Positions 22,241-31,269 of a stretch of DNA of 64,000 nt are shown here, one piece after another; position 1 is the stretch's first letter, and every line of letters begins with the position of its first letter. The notes beneath the pieces are model-generated. The model made no database searches. It saw only the letters and a list, made by a program, of their open reading frames with translations, and had not been told where the DNA came from. Source of the DNA: an uncultured Alphaproteobacteria bacterium (GTDB taxonomy: Bacteria; Pseudomonadota; Alphaproteobacteria; HIMB59); assembly GCA_902610415.1 (NCBI GenBank), contig CACLVL010000002.1, positions 1 to 64,000 on the forward strand, written 5' to 3'. A program made the position numbers and the translations under genes.

Positions 22241-22855
22241 ATGTTTGATCGACAAATTCAAAAATTCACTCAAAAACCACTAGCAGTTATAGCAAAAATT
22301 TTTACAAAACTAATAAAACCAAATCATATGACCATATTAGGTTTCATATTTGGTCTATTTATGTGCGTTCTCGTATTTTTTCAATTTTATTTTCCTGCTC
22401 TTATACTCTTAATACTAAATAGATTATGTGATGGCCTGGATGGAACAATGGCTAGACTTACTATCCCAACACCTTTGGGAGGGTACTTAGATATTGTTTT
22501 TGATTTTACTATCTACTCAGGATTTGTTTTATCTTTTGGATTGAGTAACAGTAATTACACAGTCGTATCCATGGTTTTACTTTTTTTATATATAGGCACA
22601 GGTACAACATTTCTTGCGCAAGCAGCACTACAAACGCAATTAGATAAAGTTCCTGCTAGATCAGAGTCGAATCAAAAATTAGCTAAAAGTTTTTATTACT
22701 CATCTGGTTTAATTGAAGGCACTGAAACATTTATTTTTATGGTTTTGTGTCTGTTATTACCTAATTTTTATATTTTTATATCAATTATATTTGGAATTTT
22801 ATGTTTAATAACTTTCATCTCTAGAGTTGTTGTTTGTTACAAAGAGTTTATTTGA
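22241..22855 (+). CDS. CDP-alcohol phosphatidyltransferase family protein
   Basis: RLCDGLDGTMARLTIPTPLGGYLDIVFDF matches DG-x2-AR-x8-G-x3-D signature. Confidence 0.85.
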   Translation: MFDRQIQKFTQKPLAVIAKIFTKLIKPNHMTILGFIFGLFMCVLVFFQFYFPALILLILNRLCDGLDGTMARLTIPTPLGGYLDIVFDFTIYSGFVLSFGLSNSNYTVVSMVLLFLYIGTGTTFLAQAALQTQLDKVPARSESNQKLAKSFYYSSGLIEGTETFIFMVLCLLLPNFYIFISIIFGILCLITFISRVVVCYKEFI

Positions 22856-23204
22856 TAAAGGCTAAGTAACCTTCCATAAATATTTTTGCTATAACTAATG
22901 TAATAAAAAAGAATATTAACTTTAGAATTATTCTTGCTATTCTTCCTGGCTCAAAACCAGCATAATAAGCTTCAAAAATATTAAATCCGTCAAATAAATA
23001 TTTGATAACAATTATTTTTGATTTATGAAGAACGTAGGCTAAGGGTTTGCAAACTAAATGATATCCTAGAAAACCGAATAAAATAACTATAATGAGGCTT
23101 ATATTCATCATAAAAGACCAAATAATTAAAGAGAGTATCCAGTACCCAAGAAATGTCATGCGTTCAACTTGATCTGGCCGAGGAAATATTTGAAAGTAAT
23201 TCAA
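22848..23204 (-). CDS. Uncharacterised small membrane protein
   Basis: 118-aa ORF with several hydrophobic segments, tightly packed next to the amino-acid dehydrogenase gene. Confidence 0.6.
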   Translation of the reverse strand: MNYFQIFPRPDQVERMTFLGYWILSLIIWSFMMNISLIIVILFGFLGYHLVCKPLAYVLHKSKIIVIKYLFDGFNIFEAYYAGFEPGRIARIILKLIFFFITLVIAKIFMEGYLAFIK

Positions 23205-24239
23205 CTATTGAAATCCTGCCTCAGCTAGTTCATTTGAAGAAATAGTTGTGAGTTGGTTTTTTTCTTTTGAAAGGTTTAAAATTTTAATTAGTTGGTCTTT
23301 GATACCAATAAGTTTGTTTTTTGCTTCGGTATCTAAATATTCCATATCCTCTTTTATGCTTGAACGTAAAGCTAAAATAATTACCCCTCCAGCATTTACA
23401 CAATAATCAGGACAAAAAGTAATACCCATATCAAATAAAATTTTCTCAATAATGTTATTTTCTAATTGGTTATTTGCAGCGCCAATAACACAATCTATTT
23501 TAACAGAATTTGCAAACTCTATAAATTCTCTATTTAAATCTCCTCCTGTTGCACAAGGGGAGAATATGTCTATGTTATTGAACGATGTATCTTGATATTT
23601 TGAAATGAATTTAAACCCTTCACTCTCAATAAGACTTTTATTAGTTTCAAAATCAACGACTTCTACGTCAGCACCTGCCTCTTTACAAAAATGAGCTAGT
23701 CTCGATCCAACCTTTCCAAAGCCTTTAAGAACAATTTTTTTATTTTCAATTGAACTTGAATCATATTTAAATTCATTATAACCCAATATTGCATTAAAAA
23801 CACCGTATGCTGTGCTTTGACCTGAATCTGTACCTTTAGTGCTACAGACATAATTAGAGTATTTTTTTAGTTCCACTAAATCTTGATCTACTATGCCTAT
23901 ATCTCCAGCTGTAATGTAGGAGCCATCAAGATGATCTAGTGTTTTTCCATAAAGTTCATACATTTTATTTTTAGAAACCCTTGAGTTAATTGTAGCTTTC
24001 CCACCTCCAAAATCTAAGTCAGCTAAAGAATTTTTATAGGTCATAGCCTTTGAAAGTTTCAAAACATCTTTTTTTTGATCATCTTCTCCTTGATAATCAA
24101 AAAAACGACATCCCCCAAGAGCAGGACCTCTTTTTGTATTATGTATGGCTATTATAGAATAAAAACCACTTACACTCTCTTCAGCTAGTAATACTCTTTC
24201 GTATCCTTCTTGTTTAACGTCAGTAAATTTTAAGTTCAT
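23205..24239 (-). CDS. Leu/Phe/Val (Glu) dehydrogenase family protein
   Basis: GPALGGCRFFDY, LSKAMTYKNSLADLDFGGGKATI, VLKGFGKVGSRLA. Confidence 0.9.
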   Translation of the reverse strand: MNLKFTDVKQEGYERVLLAEESVSGFYSIIAIHNTKRGPALGGCRFFDYQGEDDQKKDVLKLSKAMTYKNSLADLDFGGGKATINSRVSKNKMYELYGKTLDHLDGSYITAGDIGIVDQDLVELKKYSNYVCSTKGTDSGQSTAYGVFNAILGYNEFKYDSSSIENKKIVLKGFGKVGSRLAHFCKEAGADVEVVDFETNKSLIESEGFKFISKYQDTSFNNIDIFSPCATGGDLNREFIEFANSVKIDCVIGAANNQLENNIIEKILFDMGITFCPDYCVNAGGVIILALRSSIKEDMEYLDTEAKNKLIGIKDQLIKILNLSKEKNQLTTISSNELAEAGFQ

Positions 24240-24648
24240 TATTGATTATTTGATCTATGATTTCTTTATCACCATCAAGAAAATCATAGCTAGGTAAGTC
24301 CTCTTTTTCAATCCAATTCAGATTATTATGCAAATTATTTTTAATTTCACCTTTATACTTTGAAATCAAATAGAAATTTAAATGAATTTGCTTATCTAAG
24401 TCTTTGTAGGTGTAAAAATAGTCTATCAAAAAACTATAATTTTGAATAGTTATTGATAGTTCCTCTTGTATTTCTCTAATTAGGGCTATTTCCTTTGTTT
24501 CTTTATCCTCAATTTTACCTCCAGGAAATTCCCATTTTAAACCATGATCTTTATTCTTTGTCCTCTGACAAATTAATAATTTTTGATTCTTAATAATCAA
24601 ACCTCCTACAACATTTATAGTTTTATTTCTCATATTTTGATCTAGCAA
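24220..24648 (-). CDS. NUDIX hydrolase, MutT-like
   Basis: GGKIEDKETKEIALIREIQEEL NUDIX box. Confidence 0.9.
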   Translation of the reverse strand: MLDQNMRNKTINVVGGLIIKNQKLLICQRTKNKDHGLKWEFPGGKIEDKETKEIALIREIQEELSITIQNYSFLIDYFYTYKDLDKQIHLNFYLISKYKGEIKNNLHNNLNWIEKEDLPSYDFLDGDKEIIDQIINNELKIY

Positions 24649-25492
24649 TATAAATTCCTATTAATATTAATGCACTTCCAAAAAACTGAATTGTTGTCAG
24701 TTTTTCTTGAAAAAAGAAGTAGGCTAGAACTGTTGCGGCGATGGGTTGAATTAAAAGACATAGAGATGAGAGAGATGCAGATAAATATGCCAAAGAATAC
24801 GTAATAAATGACTGTCCCATAAATTGGCAAATAAGTCCTAAAAGAAATATTATCGTAATTGTAAATAGGGACTGTGGAATCAAACTTTGCTCAAAAAGTA
24901 TTGAAACAATTAAAAGAATTATTGCTGTCACTATTCCTGAAAGAAACATAATAGAAGTTGAGTTATATTTTTTTCTTAATTGACTAATTGTAACTATGTA
25001 GCTTCCATACCAGACTGCTGTTAACACTCCTAAAAGATCTCCTATAAATTGTGATTTATTAAATTGGAAGCTCTCACCAAGTAACATTAACATTCCCACC
25101 ATAGACAGTAATGCTGCTAAATAAAAAAATTTAGAAAATCTCTCTTTTAAAAAAATTAAGGAAAAGATAATAACTACTATTGGAGCGAGGTTTGATAAAA
25201 AGGTAGCTTTCGAGACAGTGGTAAGTTTTATTGACCAATGCCAACAAATCAAGTCTAGAGCAAAAAAAATACCTGAAACTAGAAAAATTACGTAACTATT
25301 ATTAAATTGAGGAAATTTAATTTTCTCAATTATATTGAAAGATGAAAAAAATAAAAAAAAGGGCAAGCTTATAAAAATTCTATAAAAAGCAGTCATTATT
25401 GGATCTACATCAGAAAATCTTACAAAGATTGGGGAGAAAGCAATCGCAATAGCACCTATTATTAAAATAAAGAATGGGTTTATTTTAGGCAA
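24623..25492 (-). CDS. EamA/DMT family transporter
   Basis: 10-TM EamA pattern. Confidence 0.85.
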   Translation of the reverse strand: MPKINPFFILIIGAIAIAFSPIFVRFSDVDPIMTAFYRIFISLPFFLFFSSFNIIEKIKFPQFNNSYVIFLVSGIFFALDLICWHWSIKLTTVSKATFLSNLAPIVVIIFSLIFLKERFSKFFYLAALLSMVGMLMLLGESFQFNKSQFIGDLLGVLTAVWYGSYIVTISQLRKKYNSTSIMFLSGIVTAIILLIVSILFEQSLIPQSLFTITIIFLLGLICQFMGQSFITYSLAYLSASLSSLCLLIQPIAATVLAYFFFQEKLTTIQFFGSALILIGIYIARSKYEK

Positions 25493-26687
25493 AAACTTCT
25501 TCTGATTTTTCTTTTTCTACAATAGGTAGGTGAATAAAAGCAGAAAATAATGAGATTACTATTGCCATGATCCATGCTAAGTCAAGAGAACCATATGCAT
25601 CTATTACTAAGCCACCCACAAAAGATCCAAAAAAAGCACCTGCTTGATGAGAAACCATAACAATACCAAAAAGAGTTGATAGGTATCGTGTTCCAAATCT
25701 ATTTGCAACAATACCTGAAGTTGGAGGAACTGTTGAGAGCCAGAGTAAGCCAATTAAACAGCTAAAGCCAATGACAACAAAATTATTAGTAGGTAATATT
25801 AACAGGAAGAAGATTACTATGCTCCTTGAAAAATAAATAAAAGAAAGGACATATTTTTTTTTTATAATTCCAGAAATCTTTCCTGATATTAAAGTACCCA
25901 TCATGTTAAATATTCCAATTAATGTTAATCCCGTTGCGGCAATAGTAGTTTCAAGTCCTTTTAATTTTGTAAAAACTGGAAGATAATTTGAGATTAAAGC
26001 TACATGTAAGCCGCAAACAAAAAATCCTAAGATTAAATATTTATAACTTTTATCTTTAAAAGCCTCTTGAAGAACATCTGAGATTTTTCTTTTGGTAAAT
26101 TCTTTTTTATTTTTCTTTTCAGGTTTAGGTAGTAAAAAAATTAAGGATAAAGGTATCATAAATAAGAAAAAAATAGATGTTATTTGAAATGATAAACTCC
26201 ATTGATATGTAGATACTAAAAATTGATTTATCGGTGTAAATATGAACATACCAGAGGCAGCAATAGACATTAATATCCCTGTTACAGTACTTTGTGTTTT
26301 ATCATCTGCGTAAAACTTTGACACGCCTCCAATAATAACTGGTACAGAAATTACTCCAGCAGAAAGTCCACCTATAACACCAATGCCAAATAAGAAATGA
26401 ATCGGGTCAACTGCGGATGATGCTACATAAAATGATAAAGAGACACCGATAAATCCAACGCAGAGAGTTTTTACATACCCTTTTTGTTCAGCAAATGCTC
26501 CTGCTATAGGTGACATGGACCCCCACAGCAGATTAAAAATTCCATATGTTAGTCCAATTAATGAAGCACTAAAAACAGTTGAACCTAATAAATCAGGAAC
26601 GTAAATACCTAAAGACATTCTAAAACCATTCCCTACGCATAGTATTAATCCACTGATTAATATGAGGAAAAACGATTTCATCCGCAT
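25485..26687 (-). CDS. Major facilitator superfamily transporter
   Basis: 12-TM MFS pattern, ~400 aa. Confidence 0.85.
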   Translation of the reverse strand: MRMKSFFLILISGLILCVGNGFRMSLGIYVPDLLGSTVFSASLIGLTYGIFNLLWGSMSPIAGAFAEQKGYVKTLCVGFIGVSLSFYVASSAVDPIHFLFGIGVIGGLSAGVISVPVIIGGVSKFYADDKTQSTVTGILMSIAASGMFIFTPINQFLVSTYQWSLSFQITSIFFLFMIPLSLIFLLPKPEKKNKKEFTKRKISDVLQEAFKDKSYKYLILGFFVCGLHVALISNYLPVFTKLKGLETTIAATGLTLIGIFNMMGTLISGKISGIIKKKYVLSFIYFSRSIVIFFLLILPTNNFVVIGFSCLIGLLWLSTVPPTSGIVANRFGTRYLSTLFGIVMVSHQAGAFFGSFVGGLVIDAYGSLDLAWIMAIVISLFSAFIHLPIVEKEKSEEVFA

Positions 26688-26753
26688 AAATTATATTAAT
26701 GATAGAAAAAAAATATGTTTATTTTTTAAGTATAATATCTATTATACGCCGTC

Positions 26754-26837
26754 ATGGGTTATCCTAAAAAACATCGTGGCAGACGTAAAATCGGTTCTCG
26801 AAAACGTCGCGCCAAACGAAGAGCAAAAAAGAAATAA
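26754..26837 (+). CDS. 27-aa hyperbasic small protein (possible small ribosomal/RNA-binding protein)
   Basis: ATG ORF translates to MGYPKKHRGRRKIGSRKRRAKRRAKKK; 16 of 27 residues K/R; TATAAT at 26731-26736; CGN-rich arginine codons. Confidence 0.65.
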   Translation: MGYPKKHRGRRKIGSRKRRAKRRAKKK

Positions 26838-26882
26838 TTTTATTCATTTTTAATTTTTTATTCTTAAAATAGCACTAATATT

Positions 26883-27341
26883 TTGAATAGAAGATTTTTT
26901 TTAACTTTTACTTTAGGAGGGTGTTTAGTTGGGTTGAAACCTTTATTATCAATGGAAAAATTAGTGTTAACAGAAACAGAATGGAAAGCAAAACTCACAG
27001 AAGAGGAATATTACATACTTAGACAGTCAGGAACAGAGCGCCCTGGTACAAGTGTCTTAAATAACGAAAAGAGGAACGGTGTCTATCAGTGTGCTGGATG
27101 TGATCTTCCTTTATTTACTTCTGATATGAAATTTGATAGTGGAACTGGTTGGCCATCATTTTTTGATTACATTCCAAATTCACTAGGGTTTAAAACAGAT
27201 TTTAAAATTGTAATACCAAGAAAAGAATATCATTGCTCCAAATGTGGCGGTCATCATGGCCATGTCTTCAAAGATGGTCCGGAACCAACTGGACTAAGAT
27301 ACTGTAATAACGGTTTTGCTTTAAAGTTTATTCCAAGCTAA
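26883..27341 (+). CDS. msrB: Peptide-methionine (R)-S-oxide reductase MsrB
   Basis: NGVYQCAGCDLPLF, GTGWPSF, HCSKCGGHHGHVF, RYCNNGFALKF. Confidence 0.95.
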   Translation: MNRRFFLTFTLGGCLVGLKPLLSMEKLVLTETEWKAKLTEEEYYILRQSGTERPGTSVLNNEKRNGVYQCAGCDLPLFTSDMKFDSGTGWPSFFDYIPNSLGFKTDFKIVIPRKEYHCSKCGGHHGHVFKDGPEPTGLRYCNNGFALKFIPS

Positions 27342-27886
27342 TTTTTTTTTATTAACAAATATGAAATTGAGATAGCCAATGCTATTTTTAAAAGTTCACT
27401 ATAAACAAAAGGATATAAACCTGCTTTAATTGATTTTTCAAAACCAATAAAACCAGCAAGATGAGATAATCCACAAACAAAAATTATAGCCGCCCCAATA
27501 AATATTGAAAAAGTAATCTTTAGCAAATTTTTATTAAATAAATTTTTCGAAAAATAAGCGATTACAAAAGAAGCTAAAACCATGCCATACAAAAAGCCAA
27601 AAGTTGGTGACATCATATAACCAAATCCTCCACCAGTAGCAAAAATAGGCAGTCCTGTTAACCCGAGAATAACATAGGATAAAGTTGAGTAGAACCCAAC
27701 TATGCCCATAGAGGCGGCAATAAAATAAACCACAAAGGTTTGAAGAGTCATAGGAACTGGGTAAAATGGAATACTTATTTTACTAGATACAGACAAAAGG
27801 ATAATACCTAATAAGAAAAAACCTAATTTAGAAATATTGCTTGATAAATATTGACTGAGAATTGTGATATTTTTTCTATTTTGCAT
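27338..27886 (-). CDS. bioY: Biotin transporter BioY
   Basis: SIPFYPVPMTLQTFVVYF...LGLTGLPIFATGGG. Confidence 0.9.
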   Translation of the reverse strand: MQNRKNITILSQYLSSNISKLGFFLLGIILLSVSSKISIPFYPVPMTLQTFVVYFIAASMGIVGFYSTLSYVILGLTGLPIFATGGGFGYMMSPTFGFLYGMVLASFVIAYFSKNLFNKNLLKITFSIFIGAAIIFVCGLSHLAGFIGFEKSIKAGLYPFVYSELLKIALAISISYLLIKKN

Positions 27887-27924
27887 AGATATTATTTATA
27901 ATTTTGTTTGAAGTTTGGCAATAA

Positions 27925-28884
27925 TTATAATCGTTCTCTAATAGTTTCCTTGAGTTTTAGTAGGTCTTTGTTGAATAATCTAATTCCCTCAGCAAGCTTA
28001 TAAGAAGCCATTTGATTCTCATTTAAATGCCAACGAAAAGAACTTTCGTTTACATTTATTCTATCAATATCTATTTGGCTAGACTGATTTTGTGATAGTT
28101 TTTGATCCAAATCCCCTTGTGATTTATTTAATTCTTCAAGCAGAGATGGGCTTATTGTTAATTTATCACATCCTGCTAAATTAATTATTTCCTCTTTGTT
28201 TCTGAAAGATGCAGCCATTACAATCGTATTGTAATTGTACTTCTTAAAATAATTATAAATTTTCTCAACACTTTCTACACCAGGATCGTTAGTTATATCA
28301 TAGTTTTTTGAGCTGTTTGCTTTAAACCAGTCAAGAATCCTTCCAACAAAAGGTGATATCAAAAAAGCACCCGCCTCTGCACACGCTACAGCTTGGGTTA
28401 AAGAAAATATTAATGTGCAATTACATGATATACCTTGTGCTTCCAATTTTTTTACAGCTTGAATGCCTTCCCAAGTACCAGCTATTTTTATTAAAATTCT
28501 ATTTCTAGAAACTCCAGATTGTTCGTAACTATTGATTATTTGTTTAGCTTTTTCAACAGTTGCCTCTGTATTAAATGATAAATTAGAGTCCACCTCGGTT
28601 GAAACGTAACCTGGCACTATTTTCGTCAATTCTATTCCAAAGGCTATTGCAAGTTGATCTGCAATATAATCAACTTGATCATTTAATTGATTAAATTTTC
28701 TACTTTTTGAATTAGCTAATACTTCATCAAAAAGTTTTTTATATTTATTGGATTGAACTGCTTTAAATATTAAAGATGGATTTGTAGTGCAATCATCAGG
28801 ACTAAATTTTTGTATACTATCTATATCTCCGGTGTCCGCGACAACTGAAGAAAATTTTTTTAGACTTTCTAATTGAGATATCAT
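27925..28884 (-). CDS. tal: Transaldolase
   Basis: DDCTTNPSLIFKA, RILIKIAGTWEGIQA, CNCTLIFSLTQAVACAEAG. Confidence 0.95.
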   Translation of the reverse strand: MISQLESLKKFSSVVADTGDIDSIQKFSPDDCTTNPSLIFKAVQSNKYKKLFDEVLANSKSRKFNQLNDQVDYIADQLAIAFGIELTKIVPGYVSTEVDSNLSFNTEATVEKAKQIINSYEQSGVSRNRILIKIAGTWEGIQAVKKLEAQGISCNCTLIFSLTQAVACAEAGAFLISPFVGRILDWFKANSSKNYDITNDPGVESVEKIYNYFKKYNYNTIVMAASFRNKEEIINLAGCDKLTISPSLLEELNKSQGDLDQKLSQNQSSQIDIDRINVNESSFRWHLNENQMASYKLAEGIRLFNKDLLKLKETIRERL

Positions 28885-28940
28885 GAAAATAAATATTGTT
28901 TCTTAATAGTTATTAAAGCTATATATTAATAAAACTTCTT

Positions 28941-29447
28941 ATGCAAAAAAAAATAATTATATGTGGATTAGCAGATATTCAATATTGTGTTGACAAATAC
29001 ATTCCGGATAAAATGCTAACCATCATTAATAAAAACTTTGAACCTGAGACACCCCTAGGTATGGATAAAAATAGACATCTTAAAATGTTAATTGATGATA
29101 TATCTGAGCCCAGAGATGGATTTATATTACCTGAAAAACATCATGCTCAAGAACTATTAGATTTCACTGATGACTGGGATAAGACCAAACCTATATTAAT
29201 TCATTGCCATATGGGTATAAGTCGCTCTACCGCAACAAGTTTAGGGGTTGCAGGAAAATTTGCACCTGAAAGCATTGAATTAATCGTTGAAAATCTCAAA
29301 GAAATAGCACCACACGCTAGTCCTAATAAAATTATGATGAAGTATTATGATGAAATATTGGACTTAAACAACAGACTTTATGGGTCTGTCCCTTATTTTA
29401 ACCCTGAACCAATTGAAGAAAGTAGAATTGTAGAATTAAAATTTTAA
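28941..29447 (+). CDS. Tyrosine/dual-specificity phosphatase-like protein
   Basis: ILIHCHMGISRSTA matches HCxxGxxRS/T loop. Confidence 0.8.
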   Translation: MQKKIIICGLADIQYCVDKYIPDKMLTIINKNFEPETPLGMDKNRHLKMLIDDISEPRDGFILPEKHHAQELLDFTDDWDKTKPILIHCHMGISRSTATSLGVAGKFAPESIELIVENLKEIAPHASPNKIMMKYYDEILDLNNRLYGSVPYFNPEPIEESRIVELKF

Positions 29448-29456
29448 GATAATTTT

Positions 29457-29615
29457 ATGAATAATAATTGTGAAGTATGCAAAAAGAAAATTATTGAACC
29501 ACTATATTGGGCCGATCCAAAATTTTATAACATCCCAAAAAAGGTATTTTTTTGTGGTGCTGATTGCTCACTAATTTATTATAAGAAAATTAAAAAATTA
29601 TTTAAAATTCAATAG
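29457..29615 (+). CDS. 52-aa putative zinc-binding protein
   Basis: MNNNCEVCKKKIIEPLYWADPKFYNIPKKVFFCGADCSLIYYKKIKKLFKIQ; C-x2-C...C-x3-C pairs. Confidence 0.6.
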   Translation: MNNNCEVCKKKIIEPLYWADPKFYNIPKKVFFCGADCSLIYYKKIKKLFKIQ

Positions 29616-29627
29616 AATCAATATTTA

Positions 29628-29660
29628 TAGCTATGCATATTTTGCACAGCTACTTTTTAA
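29628..29660 (+). terminator. Probable rho-independent terminator
   Basis: TAGCTaTGCA-TATTT-TGCAcAGCTA stem with one mismatch, followed by CTTTTTAA. Confidence 0.5.
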
Positions 29661-29706
29661 TTTCTGCAATTTAATATTGAGCAGATTATTAGTAAGTTTT
29701 TGTTAT

Positions 29707-29770
29707 TCAAGAAACTAGCTCCAACCTTATTCCTATCCTTACTTATTCCTCCGGAGCTAGTTTTATTTAA
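29707..29770 (+). ncRNA. Candidate small RNA: 11-bp hairpin with 30-nt pyrimidine-rich, G-less loop
   Basis: AAACTAGCTCC (29712-29722) pairs perfectly with GGAGCTAGTTT (29753-29763); loop contains TTATTCCT twice and CCTCC; possible weak -35 TTGAGC at 29677 and -10 TGTTAT at 29701; T-rich 3' end. Confidence 0.45.
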
Positions 29771-29839
29771 ATTTCCAAAATATTAAATTTTTTAAGTAGA
29801 ACTTTATTATGCAAATTGAATGCATATAATTTTTAAAAT

Positions 29840-31267
29840 ATGAGTGATCGTTTTATTTTTTGGGATTTGGAGACAACTGGGCGAAATGATAAATTTAATC
29901 AAATCACTCAAGTGGGCGCCGTATTAACAGATCATAACTTTGAAGTTAAAGATAAATTAGAAATACATAGCAAATTAAGAGAGGGAAAATGGTTTGAGCC
30001 AGGTGCTTTAATCACAACTGGTGTTGATCCAAGAAGTTTAATACAAAATAATTATCCAAATTATTACGAAGCAAGCTCTCAATTGTATGAAACTTTTCAA
30101 GAGTGGTCATCCTCATCTGCAATATTTGTAGGTTTTAACAATATAAACTTTGATGAGCCCTTTTTAAGGCAGGCACTCTATCAAAATTTGTTACCTGAAA
30201 TTTATATGACAGTGACAAACAATAATGTCCGTATGGACGTTTTTGATATATTAAGATTAGTTTCAGTATACAGCCCAGAACACATAAAATTTAATATTGA
30301 TGATCAAGGCTATCCTATACTTAAATTAGAGGAGATTTTTAAGCTCAACAAGATTTCAATAAGCTATGAAGCAGGGCCACACGATGCTGTTTTTGATAGC
30401 CTTGTAACCTTAGAGCTTAATAAAATACTAAATGTAAGATGTCCAAAAATTTGGAATGCAGCTTATGAATTTCGTCATAGAGATACTCCAAAAAAGTTCA
30501 TGTTAGAAAATTTAGTATTTACCAATACTACTTTTTGGGGAAGAAGACCGACAATTAAATCTCAAACTCTCATAGGTGGTATTCCAGGAAGAAATCATCA
30601 CTATCTGGTTTATAATTTACATACCGATCCAACTAAGTTAATTGAGTTGAATGACAAAGATCTAATTAAAAAGATGAATGAAGGTGCTTTAAGAATATGT
30701 GAGGTTTTTGATGGCTCAAAATCAAAAACACTTTTAAATGAAAGTTATTCTTTCAAAGATACTAAATATGCAGAATTAGGAGTGGATGAATTAAGAAACA
30801 GAGCAAATTTTATAAAAAAAAATGAAGAGTTTTGTTCAAGGTTGATCAAACTCCATCTATCTAATCAAAAAGAATGGCCTGAGCCTTTTAATGTTGAAGA
30901 TAGAATTTTTGAGAACTTTCCATCGCATCAAGATAAAAAACTAATGATTGATTTTCATACTGCTCCAAACGAAAAGAAGTATGAAATTGCAAAACACTTT
31001 AAAGACGACCGATACAAAGAAATAGCAATAAGAATTTTATATGAAATAGCTCCTCATACTCTCCCTGAAAACGATAAGAGAAACTATGAATTTGAAATAA
31101 AAGAACGTTTTAATGATGATGAGAAATCTAAGTGGAATTCTAAAAACAAAATACTTTCTAGCTTAGACGCTGACTTAGATAGGATAGTAATAGATGAAAA
31201 TGAGAAAATTCAGTTTAAGCAAAAAGTTATAACCTTTTTAAACAATGAGTCAGCAAAATGGGATTGA
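29840..31267 (+). CDS. sbcB: Exonuclease I (SbcB-like)
   Basis: FIFWDLETTGRNDKFNQITQVGAVLTD; NNINFDEPFLRQALY; ExoI C-terminal domain. Confidence 0.9.
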   Translation: MSDRFIFWDLETTGRNDKFNQITQVGAVLTDHNFEVKDKLEIHSKLREGKWFEPGALITTGVDPRSLIQNNYPNYYEASSQLYETFQEWSSSSAIFVGFNNINFDEPFLRQALYQNLLPEIYMTVTNNNVRMDVFDILRLVSVYSPEHIKFNIDDQGYPILKLEEIFKLNKISISYEAGPHDAVFDSLVTLELNKILNVRCPKIWNAAYEFRHRDTPKKFMLENLVFTNTTFWGRRPTIKSQTLIGGIPGRNHHYLVYNLHTDPTKLIELNDKDLIKKMNEGALRICEVFDGSKSKTLLNESYSFKDTKYAELGVDELRNRANFIKKNEEFCSRLIKLHLSNQKEWPEPFNVEDRIFENFPSHQDKKLMIDFHTAPNEKKYEIAKHFKDDRYKEIAIRILYEIAPHTLPENDKRNYEFEIKERFNDDEKSKWNSKNKILSSLDADLDRIVIDENEKIQFKQKVITFLNNESAKWD

Positions 31268-31269
31268 AA

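Noticed and set aside
24642-24830. 62-aa minus-strand ORF in another frame of the EamA gene
   Set aside because: Alternate frame inside a convincing transporter; no independent evidence.
26662-26853. 63-aa plus-strand ORF in the track over the same region as the hyperbasic ORF
   Set aside because: Starts inside the divergent MFS gene, has no family features, and conflicts with the more plausible 27-aa frame at 26754.
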